This document shows positions 33,351 through 41,976 of a stretch of DNA of 64,000 nucleotides, one piece after another; the first letter of the stretch is position 1, and each line of letters begins with the position of its first letter. The notes below the pieces were generated by a model. The model worked only from the letters and a program-made list of their open reading frames with translations, was not told the DNA's origin and ran no database searches. Both the position numbers and the translations under genes were made by a program. Origin of the DNA: Blautia pseudococcoides (lineage in GTDB: Bacteria; Bacillota; Clostridia; Lachnospirales; Lachnospiraceae). The stretch spans positions 4,614,501 to 4,678,500 of the forward strand of contig NZ_CP015405.2 in assembly GCF_001689125.2 (NCBI RefSeq), written 5' to 3'.

Positions 33351-34724
33351 ATGCAGGCAGAGTACAGAAGGGAAATGAATCACAGTTATCTGGTTCTGAA
33401 AGCTGACGAAGAAATGAATCCGCAGGAATATGAGATAAAAATGCTTTTACACAACGCACCGGTGGGGCTGCTTCCCCTCTCTGTGCGTTATATAGATGGT
33501 GAGCCACTGTTTTATTATGAGGTCACATCCAAGCAGAGTATATCCTTACTCTATGAGACAAAAAAGTTTGGAAAGGAGGATCTGGAGCGGATTTTCAGGG
33601 CGGCAGCAGATGTGATGGAGAAACTGGAGGAATATCTTCTGGATGTTGAGACACTTCTTTTTAATCCCCGCTATATCTATATGGATACAGAACGGCAGAA
33701 TATCTATTTCTGCTGTTTTCCTGTGAGACAGGAAAAGGAACAGGCCGGGATATTGGAATTGACGGAGTACATACTGCCGAAGATAGACCATAAAGATGCA
33801 GGGGCTGTAGTTTTGGGATATGGCGTGTATAGGGAGAGCGTGGAGTCCGGTATGGGAGCGGATGAGATTCGCAAGGAGCTAAGAAAGGTACCCCTTGAGA
33901 CTTTGAAGGAAGAAGAGGCCAGACAGAAGGAGGAGTATACGCAGCAGGAATATGCCGGGGAGGCAGTGATGACAGAGGAGAAGAGAAAGCAGGCGCTGGA
34001 TGCTTTTTTCGAGGAGGAGGAAGAGGTTGAAGAGAAACATCCCCTGTTAAATGCTGTGGGGTGTATTTTTACATTGGCGGCAGCAGCAGTGTGCATTTAT
34101 CTACTGCTGCACTATGAGATAGCAAACACGTTTCAAATCTGCATCGGATTATCAGCAGCGGCGGCAGCGGGTACGGGGGCCTTTGTTGTATTCCGGCTCA
34201 AGAAGGCCAGGGAGGAGAAAAAGAGGAAAAAAAGGGATCTGGACCAACTGGAAGCATGGGGATGGGAACGGGATGCTGAATATGAGCGTGAGGATATAAG
34301 CGAAGCAGAAAGACATGCAAATGACAGCCCGAAAGAGGAGAAAAAGGAAGCTGATGTTTTGGATACATGCGGCCCCACCATTCTATTGTCGCCGGATCAA
34401 GAGGATGAGGCAGACGCATGTTTATTTTGGATGGAAGAAGGTGTTAAAAAGAGGTTTATGCTTACTAAAGATATGGGGATGATCGGAAAGCTGACAGGGT
34501 CTGCGGATATATGCCTAAGGCATCCGGCAGTGAGCAGAATACATGGCAGAATACGAAAAGAGGGGAAGGATTTCTTTATTTCCGATTTGAATTCAAAGAA
34601 TGGTACCCTCTTAAACGATAGAATGCTGGAACCGGAACGAGAATATTTACTGCATAATGGTGATAAGATAAGTATTGCGGGAACGGAGTTAGAGTACCGC
34701 AATTTTCAGAATATAGGGATCTGA
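33351..34724 (+). CDS. DUF6382 and FHA domain protein of the tad operon
   Basis: A 457-residue protein. The N-terminal part (about 1-170, MNHSYLVLKADEEMNPQEYE onward) matches the DUF6382 type. A charged linker and two short membrane helices follow (about 230-285: IFTLAAAAVCIYLLLHYEIA, then a second). The FHA domain is at the C terminus (about 365-450) with VSRIHGRIRKEG and ISDLNSKNGT. FHA domains bind phosphothreonine, so the pilus is probably under Ser/Thr kinase control, though no kinase gene is in the operon. It is the last tad gene. Confidence 0.85.
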   Translation: MQAEYRREMNHSYLVLKADEEMNPQEYEIKMLLHNAPVGLLPLSVRYIDGEPLFYYEVTSKQSISLLYETKKFGKEDLERIFRAAADVMEKLEEYLLDVETLLFNPRYIYMDTERQNIYFCCFPVRQEKEQAGILELTEYILPKIDHKDAGAVVLGYGVYRESVESGMGADEIRKELRKVPLETLKEEEARQKEEYTQQEYAGEAVMTEEKRKQALDAFFEEEEEVEEKHPLLNAVGCIFTLAAAAVCIYLLLHYEIANTFQICIGLSAAAAAGTGAFVVFRLKKAREEKKRKKRDLDQLEAWGWERDAEYEREDISEAERHANDSPKEEKKEADVLDTCGPTILLSPDQEDEADACLFWMEEGVKKRFMLTKDMGMIGKLTGSADICLRHPAVSRIHGRIRKEGKDFFISDLNSKNGTLLNDRMLEPEREYLLHNGDKISIAGTELEYRNFQNIGI

Positions 34725-34762
34725 TTGGCTTATTTTAGGCGGCTTAATTTGGAAGTATATGG

Positions 34763-34791
34763 TTGCGTTAATTTGGGAAAGAGCTTATAAT
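34763..34791 (+). promoter_or_regulatory. Promoter for the rhomboid gene
   Basis: TTGCGT (34763-34768), 17 bases, TATAAT (34786-34791), about 95 bases before the start codon. Confidence 0.65.
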
Positions 34792-34885
34792 GAAGCTATG
34801 TCCTGCAGGCAGGGAGTGAAGAGTGGTTTAAGGATTTCGCAGGGCTGAAGACTATATCAGATAAGAAGAAAAGGACAGGTAGTGC

Positions 34886-35536
34886 ATGGTAGATTACAGT
34901 AACTGGAACCAGAAGCCGGAATCCGATTTCTGGCGGTTTTTACGAATGCGGAAAAGTGTTTTGATGAACACAATTATGGTAGCTGTCAATATTTTAGTGT
35001 TTTTGTTGACAGAGATAACCGGATCATCACTGGACAGCAGGCATCTTGTAAACTGGGGAGCTGCTTATACGCCGTTCATTGAACAGGGACATGAATATTA
35101 CCGTCTTTTTACCTGTATGTTTCTTCATTTCGGGCTGACACATCTGGGAAATAATATGTTGGTGCTTGTATTTCTCGGGGACAGTCTGGAAAGGGAAGTG
35201 GGCAGGATACGCTATCTTCTCATTTATCTGATTGGCGGAATTGGTGCCAGCTATATTTCTTATTACGCAGAGATAAGAGGAGGGGAGATGGTAGTCTCCG
35301 CAGGTGCATCCGGTGCGGTGTTTGCCGTGATTGGAGCGCTGATCTATGTGGTGATAAGAAATCGTGGGAGAGTGGAAAACTTTACGACCAGACAGCTTGT
35401 TTTCCTGGCCGCGCTTACACTTTATCATGGGTATACAAGTGCAGGGGTAGACAATGCAGCACATCTTGGCGGGCTTTTATGCGGCTTCGCCCTTGGAATC
35501 ATCCTTTATCACGGAAAGAAAAGGCTGCCTTCATAA
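34886..35536 (+). CDS. Rhomboid-family intramembrane serine protease
   Basis: A 216-residue protein with six helices. The catalytic serine lies in VSAGASGAVFAVIGAL and the histidine in NAAHLGGLLCGF. The HLGNNML segment of helix 2 is also present. It cleaves membrane-anchored substrates within the bilayer. It follows the tad operon with its own promoter, so a pilus substrate is possible but unproven. Confidence 0.92.
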   Translation: MVDYSNWNQKPESDFWRFLRMRKSVLMNTIMVAVNILVFLLTEITGSSLDSRHLVNWGAAYTPFIEQGHEYYRLFTCMFLHFGLTHLGNNMLVLVFLGDSLEREVGRIRYLLIYLIGGIGASYISYYAEIRGGEMVVSAGASGAVFAVIGALIYVVIRNRGRVENFTTRQLVFLAALTLYHGYTSAGVDNAAHLGGLLCGFALGIILYHGKKRLPS

Positions 35537-35548
35537 GAGGCAGCACAT
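35523..35548 (+). terminator. Terminator overlapping the rhomboid stop codon
   Basis: GCTGCCT (35523-35529) pairs with AGGCAGC (35537-35543), followed by ACATTTTT. The stop codon is in the loop. Confidence 0.7.
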
Positions 35549-35558
35549 TTTTGTGTGA

Positions 35559-36284
35559 TTAACTGATTGGAAGAATTACTTTGAATATGGTACCTTCACC
35601 TGGTTTTGATTTGAAGGAAATAGTGCCTTTGTGGGCGCTGACAATGCGTCTGCAGATTGGCAGACCAAGGCCGGTACCTTCCTGTTTGTGCGTGATGAAT
35701 GGTTCAAACAGGTCATCCTGATATTCAGATGGAATGCCATTTCCGGTGTCTGCTATGGTAAATATGACAGATTCACCGTCTGACTGTATGGTACAGGCAA
35801 TATGGCCACCGGTTTCAATAGCATCCGATGCGTTTCTGATCAGGTTCAGAAAAAGTTGACGGAGTTTTATGCCGTCAGCTTTTATAACGGGTATTGGAGA
35901 TAATTTCTGCAAATCTATGGTAACATGCCGTTCATTCAAAGATGGGGTCACAGATTCAATTACATCGCAGAAGGTTGTATAAATATTTGAAATCTGCAGA
36001 TTCAGTTTTTCTGAGTTATTGAAGGCGGATAATTCATTGAGAAGTGATTTGAGAAAATCCATATTCTCCATGATTTTTTGCCAGTAATTATCCTGCGTAA
36101 GTTCAGGATGCCGTCCTTCTAAAAGCTGCATGAAGCTGTTGATCAAAGTGACAGGATTTCTTATTTCATGAGAAACCTGAGAAAGCATAAACTGATGCTT
36201 TATTTTCAATTGCTGATAGAGCTTCTTATAATCAGCAGTTTCAGGCAACCTGGTGCTCTGGTCGGTGCCGGATTGTATTGTCAT
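35559..36284 (-). CDS. Soluble orphan sensor histidine kinase
   Basis: A 241-residue protein with GGGGGG upstream of the start. There is no membrane helix and no PAS domain. The N terminus is a short coil, then the H-box VSHEIRNPVTLINSF, the N-box NLIRNASDAI, the G1 box DTGNGIP and the G2 box GTGLGLPICRR. The arrangement resembles the kinase core of sporulation or stress kinases. No response regulator gene adjoins it, so the partner and signal are unknown. Confidence 0.85.
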   Translation of the reverse strand: MTIQSGTDQSTRLPETADYKKLYQQLKIKHQFMLSQVSHEIRNPVTLINSFMQLLEGRHPELTQDNYWQKIMENMDFLKSLLNELSAFNNSEKLNLQISNIYTTFCDVIESVTPSLNERHVTIDLQKLSPIPVIKADGIKLRQLFLNLIRNASDAIETGGHIACTIQSDGESVIFTIADTGNGIPSEYQDDLFEPFITHKQEGTGLGLPICRRIVSAHKGTISFKSKPGEGTIFKVILPIS

Positions 36285-36444
36285 TATGTGTCCCCCCTGT
36301 TCTTTCTTTACGTTGATAGTGTAGCACTGTTACTGCCAAATATCAAATAATTTTATAACCTAAAAAGCGCCAAAAAACGACAAACATATGAAAGAATGCC
36401 GTCGATAAGAGCCGGCAAAAGCAGCACAGAAAGGAGAAATAAAT

Positions 36445-36852
36445 ATGTCGGATTGTATTTTTTGTAAAATTGCAGACGGCGAGATCCCATCCGCAACGCT
36501 GTATGAGGATGAGGATTTCCGGGTCATACTGGACCTGGGACCAGCGAACAAAGGACATGCTTTAATTCTGCCGAAACAGCACTATGCCAATCTCTATGAA
36601 ATCCCTGATGAGCTGGCAGGTAAAGGGATGGTGCTTGCAAAGAAAATAATCACCAGAATGAGAGACGTTCTCGGCTGCGATGGTTATAATGTTGTGCAGA
36701 ACAACGGAGAAGCAGCTGGCCAGACAGTCTTCCATTTCCATATCCATCTGATACCGCGCAGTGTTGGGGATAACGCTGGGATTACATGGACGCCGGGGAA
36801 ATTAACAGAGGAGGATAAACAGGAAATCCTTGAGAAGTTTTCAATGGATTAG
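36445..36852 (+). CDS. hinT: HIT-family nucleotide hydrolase
   Basis: A 135-residue protein. CIFCKIADGEIPS at the start and the catalytic HFHIHLIPR triad are those of HinT-like enzymes, which hydrolyse AMP-lysine and other nucleoside phosphoramidates. AAAGGAG precedes the start. It lies 20 bases before the ECF sigma gene and is probably co-transcribed with it. Confidence 0.92.
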   Translation: MSDCIFCKIADGEIPSATLYEDEDFRVILDLGPANKGHALILPKQHYANLYEIPDELAGKGMVLAKKIITRMRDVLGCDGYNVVQNNGEAAGQTVFHFHIHLIPRSVGDNAGITWTPGKLTEEDKQEILEKFSMD

Positions 36853-36872
36853 ACTTCAGGAAAAGGGTTAAG

Positions 36873-37430
36873 ATGACAGAAGAAAAATTTCGTGAAATCT
36901 TTCATCAATATTATCGTTTAGTTATGAAAGCGGCATACTGTGTCTTGTATGATGCAGATTTTTCACAGGATATCTGCCAGGAAACATTCCTTACGTTTCT
37001 GGAAAAAGTGGATACTGTTGATAAAACACGTTATGCGGAATGGCTGTCCGTTTGTGCCAGAAGAAAAGCCATAGATTTTTGCAAGAAGGCTTATCAGGTA
37101 CATGAAGTGACAGCAGGAGACCGTGCTGAAAAAGCCGGTGCGGAGAAAATGGCGGACAAGATTGACAGCGGAGGCAAAAGCACCAGATTTTATAATGATG
37201 AAATGGCTGAGATGATGGTGCACAAAGAATTTACCGGAAAGATTTTGAATTCTCTGAGAACGAAGAATACGGACTGGTATGAAATCACAGTAAGGACATA
37301 TGTCATGGGAGAAAACGATGAAGAAATTGCCTGCGCTCTTGGTATCACGATTGGAAATGTGCGTACCAAGAGACACAGGATGATGGAATGGCTGAAACAA
37401 AGATATCAGTCAGAATACGATTCTCTATGA
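36873..37430 (+). CDS. ECF-type RNA polymerase sigma factor
   Basis: A 185-residue protein. Sigma region 2 has YDADFSQDICQETFLTFLEK and region 4 is a C-terminal helix-turn-helix (EEIACALGITIGNVRTKRHR). The two are joined by an unusually long linker with charged residues. The gene that looks like its membrane anti-sigma partner (38745) is on the same strand but separated by murG on the other strand. It may control that gene and the secreted protein at 39704. Confidence 0.85.
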   Translation: MTEEKFREIFHQYYRLVMKAAYCVLYDADFSQDICQETFLTFLEKVDTVDKTRYAEWLSVCARRKAIDFCKKAYQVHEVTAGDRAEKAGAEKMADKIDSGGKSTRFYNDEMAEMMVHKEFTGKILNSLRTKNTDWYEITVRTYVMGENDEEIACALGITIGNVRTKRHRMMEWLKQRYQSEYDSL

Positions 37431-37431
37431 A

Positions 37432-38499
37432 TTATCTGTTTATGGTCTGTTCAAATAGCTGAACAATTTCTTCAATAGAATCAGTCAGCTTGCTTTTGGA
37501 CATGGCATCCGTAAAAGCAGAGCGGTTTTTATAGAGGGAGTTAATTGTATCAAGAAGTTTTTCATTGGTGATTTCTTCCTCCTCCAGAACCATACTGTAG
37601 CCCATGCGTTCAAAAGAACGGGCATTCAGTATCTGGTCACCGCGGCTTGCACGGGCAGAAAGCGGAATCAGAAGATTAGGCTTTTTCAGTGCACTCAGTT
37701 CACAGATGGCATTGGCGCCTGCTCTGGAAATGACAATATCCGCAAGGGCAAATAAATCGGCCAGCTCTTTTTTGATATATTCATACTGTACATAACCTTT
37801 TGTGTCTTTTAATGATTCGTCCAGTTTTCCTTTGCCGCAGAGATGGACAACTTGGAAATCTGTCAGCAATTCAGGAAGAACTGCACGGACGGCATCATTT
37901 ACGGCTGCTGCACCAAGGCTTCCGCCAATAATCATAATAACCGGTTTGTCAGAAGTGAAACCGGTAAAAGTCCGTGCTCTTTCGGGGATTCCTTCCAGCA
38001 GTTCCTGCCGTATGGGAGTTCCGGTCAGTACCGCTTTGTTCGCGGGCAGTTCAGACACGGTTTCAGGGAAGTTGCAGCACACTCTAGTAGCAAAAGGAAT
38101 AGAAATTTTATTAGCCAGACCAGGTGTCATGTCAGATTCGTGGATAAAGGTAGGGATTTTTCTCCTGCTTGCCGCAATGACCACAGGAACGGTAACAAAA
38201 CCGCCTTTGGAAAAGACAACATCAGGTTTTAACTGCTTCATAAGTTTTTTAGCTTCCGCAAATCCTTTCATAACTTTGAATGGGTCAGTAAAGTTCTTGA
38301 CATCAAAATAGCGTCTTAATTTACCGGATGCAATCCCATAATAAGGGATACCCAGTTCCTCTATCAGTTTTTTTTCGATTCCCTCATAGGAGCCGATATA
38401 AGAAATGGTATAGCCCAGCTCCTTTAGGCGGGGAATCATTGCAATATTGGGGGTAACGTGTCCGGCAGTACCGCCGCCGGTAAGTACGATATGTTTCAT
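37432..38499 (-). CDS. murG: UDP-GlcNAc:undecaprenyl-PP-MurNAc-pentapeptide GlcNAc transferase MurG
   Basis: Start at 38499 (MKHIVLTGGGTAGHVTPN), with AGGAGG upstream; seven upstream in-frame codons lack support. The 355-residue protein has the N-terminal glycine motif, the middle IMIIGGSLGAAAVN and the nucleotide-sugar site ISRAGANAICEL. It makes lipid II at the inner membrane face. The gene is alone here, away from a division-wall cluster, and its stop is one base from the convergent sigma gene stop. Confidence 0.92.
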   Translation of the reverse strand: MKHIVLTGGGTAGHVTPNIAMIPRLKELGYTISYIGSYEGIEKKLIEELGIPYYGIASGKLRRYFDVKNFTDPFKVMKGFAEAKKLMKQLKPDVVFSKGGFVTVPVVIAASRRKIPTFIHESDMTPGLANKISIPFATRVCCNFPETVSELPANKAVLTGTPIRQELLEGIPERARTFTGFTSDKPVIMIIGGSLGAAAVNDAVRAVLPELLTDFQVVHLCGKGKLDESLKDTKGYVQYEYIKKELADLFALADIVISRAGANAICELSALKKPNLLIPLSARASRGDQILNARSFERMGYSMVLEEEEITNEKLLDTINSLYKNRSAFTDAMSKSKLTDSIEEIVQLFEQTINR

Positions 38500-38519
38500 G
38501 GTGTCCTCCTGCTCATTCA

Positions 38520-38744
38520 AAAATAATAGTTAAAAGAATAATTGTAACGGTTCAGTACCTTCACAGTTACGAACAAAGATCCACACAGAATCGCCTTCGG
38601 CAACGGGATCTTTGCCTGGCTGCTGAATGATTTTTTGCGGTCAGCGCAGTTAATGCGCAGACACCTACTGAATGGTTACGAAACAAATACTATAAGATAA
38701 TATGATACACTTGTCAGGAAAAGTCAAGGAAAGATAGGAGTTTC
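38520..38744. repeat. Structured intergenic segment, possible dispersed repeat
   Basis: CAAAGATCC (38574-38582) pairs with GGATCTTTG (38606-38614). TTCAGTACC near the left and CTACTGAA near the right are roughly inverted, and GCGCAGTTAATGCGC adds a small hairpin. No gene is present. The nested inverted layout looks like a REP/MITE-type intergenic element. Confidence 0.35.
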
Positions 38745-39686
38745 ATGAGTAAATTGGACGAAAAGCAAGTTGAACAAGCACATAAGTCTGCGGCAGTCCA
38801 GAAAGACAAAGCTTTTGAGGAATGGGTCAGCCAAAGCGTCCTTGATGAAACCGCAGATATGGTAAACGGGTTGGAAAACGACCCGAATTTAGATGATTTT
38901 CAGCCCTCCGAGGAGCTGCTCCAGAAAATTGTGGGAATAGCCAATGAGAGAGGGCTGCTGGCCGAAGAAGAGACAGCTGAAGAAGAGACAGACGATGTAA
39001 GAGTTAAAAAGATAGAATTTTCAGATGATATTGTGCAAGGAAAGAGGAGAAAAACACAAGAGAAAGTTTCTACTTCTAAAGGAAAAGTTATCCACCACTT
39101 TAGTAAAAAATATTTTGTTATAAAATGGGTTGCTATGATTGCAGTAACGCTTTTAGGTGTTTTTGGGATATCTATGAGTAGTCAAGCAAATCGTACATTT
39201 GTAATGCAGAAAGTTAATCAACTGATGGGTAACAACATGGAGACTGTAATTAATAATACAAATGAAACTATAGAAAGTGATACAACAGAAGAAGTAGATA
39301 GAAAAAAAGCTGAAGATGTTTTAAATATACAGGTTCCAGTACTGTTTTATCTACCAGACAATGTTCAATATAAGGGATATGAGATTGATGAAGAAGCACA
39401 GACATTTCTTATGGAATATTTGTGCGAGAATGAGTCCATTTTTTTGATTGCATTGGCGAATCCTAAGGATGCTAGTGGAATATATAAAAATGACTTTGGT
39501 AAAAAAATTGATGTAATTGGTAGCGAACTCTCAGATGTTAATGCAGAGTTATGGAAAATAGACGAGCCTGAGGATAAAAAGCCAACTTATGTAGCTCAAT
39601 GGGAATATAAAAATACGTTTTACGAGACAGTTGGTAAAATAAATGAAGAAGAAATGATAGAAATTGTTAAAAACATAATGTATTAA
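38745..39686 (+). CDS. DUF4367-like membrane protein, probable anti-sigma factor
   Basis: A 313-residue protein. The cytoplasmic N-terminal part (1-115) is acidic with EEWVSQSVLDETADMVNG. One membrane helix follows (about 125-145, VAMIAVTLLGVFGISM). The extracytoplasmic part has the DUF4367-like end (VPVLFYLPDNVQYKGYEID and WEYKNTFYETVG). Proteins of this plan accompany ECF sigma factors in Lachnospiraceae, so this is probably the anti-sigma for the factor at 36873. It is AT-richer than its neighbours and is followed 17 bases later by a secreted-protein gene. Confidence 0.65.
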   Translation: MSKLDEKQVEQAHKSAAVQKDKAFEEWVSQSVLDETADMVNGLENDPNLDDFQPSEELLQKIVGIANERGLLAEEETAEEETDDVRVKKIEFSDDIVQGKRRKTQEKVSTSKGKVIHHFSKKYFVIKWVAMIAVTLLGVFGISMSSQANRTFVMQKVNQLMGNNMETVINNTNETIESDTTEEVDRKKAEDVLNIQVPVLFYLPDNVQYKGYEIDEEAQTFLMEYLCENESIFLIALANPKDASGIYKNDFGKKIDVIGSELSDVNAELWKIDEPEDKKPTYVAQWEYKNTFYETVGKINEEEMIEIVKNIMY

Positions 39687-39703
39687 TGAAAGGAAAAAAA
39701 TAA

Positions 39704-40198
39704 ATGAATAAAAAAGGAATTATTAAATCATTGATAACTATGGTATTAAGTCTTGTTATAGTATTTAGCTTTACTTTGCCAGTAAATGCTGAAGCTAGAG
39801 AAGATTTAGGGAAAATAGTTGACGGTTCAGAACTTACAGATAAAATGTATTCTGAAGCAGTAGACGCTTCAGTTGTAAGAGGAAATATTCTAAACCAAGG
39901 TTTGGCTAAGATAACGAATAATGGTAATGGAACAGTAAATATTTATGGTGCTGTATTAGGCAGTGTGACGTGTGATAAAATGACTTTAAAGTTGACAATT
40001 CAGCAGTACAGAAATGGGGGGTGGTATAATTATGACTCATACAGTGATGTTGCATATAATACCTCTTTTATGTCAAGAAGTTATAATGTAGGTGTAGCAG
40101 CAGGATATTATTACCGAGTAAAGGCAGCCTGTGTTGCACAGAAGGGAAGCACTACTGAATCAAAAGCACCAGTTACCGATGGAATCTGGATAGGATAA
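39704..40198 (+). CDS. Secreted protein, DUF6147-like
   Basis: A 164-residue protein with a clear Sec signal peptide (LVIVFSFTLPVNAEA, cleavage near residue 30). The mature part is beta-rich with KITNNGNGTVNIYGAVLG and ends with VTDGIWIG. It resembles the DUF6147 type found next to ECF/DUF4367 pairs. No enzyme motif is seen. AT-rich like the preceding gene, and probably part of the same transcript. Confidence 0.6.
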   Translation: MNKKGIIKSLITMVLSLVIVFSFTLPVNAEAREDLGKIVDGSELTDKMYSEAVDASVVRGNILNQGLAKITNNGNGTVNIYGAVLGSVTCDKMTLKLTIQQYRNGGWYNYDSYSDVAYNTSFMSRSYNVGVAAGYYYRVKAACVAQKGSTTESKAPVTDGIWIG

Positions 40199-40316
40199 TA
40201 ATTAATCACCACTATCAAAAATAATAAAATAATCTGAAAAGTTCTATTAAACTCCCCCCCTTTACGGTATAATGAAAGTAACCATACTTTTATATAACCG
40301 CAAAGGGGGTTCTTTT

Positions 40317-41924
40317 ATGAAACTGACTTTTATAGGTGCGACTCATGAGGTTACGGGAAGTTGTTATTTCCTGGAGGCGGCGGGGAAGAAGTTTTTGGTG
40401 GACTGCGGAATGGAGCAGGGACCGGATCAGTATGAAAACCAGGAGATTCCGGTGGCAATGTCTGATGTGGATTTTGCGCTGCTGACCCATGCCCATATTG
40501 ACCACTCCGGCAATTTCCCGCTGGCTTATGCAAAAGGATTCCGGGGACCTATTTATGCAACCAATGCTACCTGCGACTTGTGTGACATTATGCTGCGTGA
40601 CAGTGCACATATCCAGATGTTTGAGGCAGAGTGGCGGAACCGCAAGGCACAGAGAAACGGACAGCCTGATTTTGTACCGGCGTATACCATGGAGGATGCT
40701 CTGAATGTGATCAAACAGTTTGTGGGGTGTGAATACAGCAGAAAAATCCAGGTTGCGGACGGCATACAGGTGAGATTTGTGGATGCCGGGCACCTTCTGG
40801 GGTCTTCCAGTATTGAGATATGGATCACAGAGGAGGGCGTGGAGAAGAAGATTGTATTCTCCGGAGATATCGGCAACCTGGACCAGCCGCTTATAAAGGA
40901 TCCGGAATATCTGGACAGCGCGGACTACGTGGTCATGGAATCCACCTATGGTGACAGGAGTCACGGTGAAAGGCCTGACTATGCCATGGAATTAGTGAAA
41001 ATTCTGAAAAGAACCTTTGACAAGAACGGAAACGTGGTGGTCCCTTCCTTTGCTGTTGGCAGGACTCAGGAAATGCTGTATTTCCTCAGGCGGATCAAAG
41101 AAGAAAATATGCTTCCCGAATACCCGTATTTTGATGTGTATGTGGATAGCCCTCTGGCCGTCCAGGCCACCAATATTTTCAAAGAGCATTATACGGACTG
41201 CTATGATGAGGAAGCTATGGACCTCATAGAGAAAGGTATCAATCCCATAGCATTTCCGGGTTTGAAGCTCTCCATCACCAGTGATGAGTCAAGAGCCATC
41301 AATATGGATGACAGCCATAAGGTGATCCTGTCGGCCAGCGGTATGTGCGATGCGGGACGTATTAAGCATCATCTGAAACATAATCTCTGGAGGCATGAGT
41401 CCACCATTGTATTTGTCGGATACCAGGCTGTAGGTACGCTGGGACGTGCGCTGCTGGAGGGCGCTACAGATGTAAGGCTGTTCGGTGAGGATATCCATGT
41501 CTGCGCAGACATAGTGAGACTGCCGGGCATCAGCGGCCATGCGGATGATGCGGGACTGATCCGCTGGGCATCCGCCTTTAAGGAGAAACCCCAGCGTGTC
41601 TTTGTAACACACGGGGATGACCAGGTATGTGATTTGTTTGCGGAAAGGCTGAAAAATGAACTGGGCTACAATGCCATGGCGCCTTTCAGCGGCACGGAAT
41701 TTGATATGCTGGCAAATGAATTTGAGAAGGAAACCGTTGGAATTGTCATTAAACATGCGAAAGAGAAGGCAAAAGCCCGCAAGGCTTCCGGTGTTTATGC
41801 AAGACTTCTTGCAGCGGGCCAGCGGTTAATGACGGTTATCCGTCATAATGAGGGCGGTGCAAATAAAGACCTGGCAAGATTTGCAGACCAGATTAATTCC
41901 ATGTGCGATAAGTGGGACCGCTGA
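40317..41924 (+). CDS. MBL-fold/beta-CASP RNA metallohydrolase
   Basis: I start at ATG 40317 (MKLTFIGATHEVTGS), where GGGGG lies upstream; 15 further codons upstream are unsupported. The 535-residue protein has the metallo-beta-lactamase motif THAHIDHSGN, a second histidine in DAGHLLGS, and the beta-CASP and C-terminal RMMBL parts (SGHADDAGLIRW, FVTHGDDQ). Members act on RNA as endo- or exonucleases, like CPSF73-type enzymes. The C-terminal tail is longer than usual. Confidence 0.88.
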   Translation: MKLTFIGATHEVTGSCYFLEAAGKKFLVDCGMEQGPDQYENQEIPVAMSDVDFALLTHAHIDHSGNFPLAYAKGFRGPIYATNATCDLCDIMLRDSAHIQMFEAEWRNRKAQRNGQPDFVPAYTMEDALNVIKQFVGCEYSRKIQVADGIQVRFVDAGHLLGSSSIEIWITEEGVEKKIVFSGDIGNLDQPLIKDPEYLDSADYVVMESTYGDRSHGERPDYAMELVKILKRTFDKNGNVVVPSFAVGRTQEMLYFLRRIKEENMLPEYPYFDVYVDSPLAVQATNIFKEHYTDCYDEEAMDLIEKGINPIAFPGLKLSITSDESRAINMDDSHKVILSASGMCDAGRIKHHLKHNLWRHESTIVFVGYQAVGTLGRALLEGATDVRLFGEDIHVCADIVRLPGISGHADDAGLIRWASAFKEKPQRVFVTHGDDQVCDLFAERLKNELGYNAMAPFSGTEFDMLANEFEKETVGIVIKHAKEKAKARKASGVYARLLAAGQRLMTVIRHNEGGANKDLARFADQINSMCDKWDR

Positions 41925-41976
41925 CAGCCAGGAACAGCGGAAGAAACTATTTTACAAAGAGAATGGGGGATTCTAT

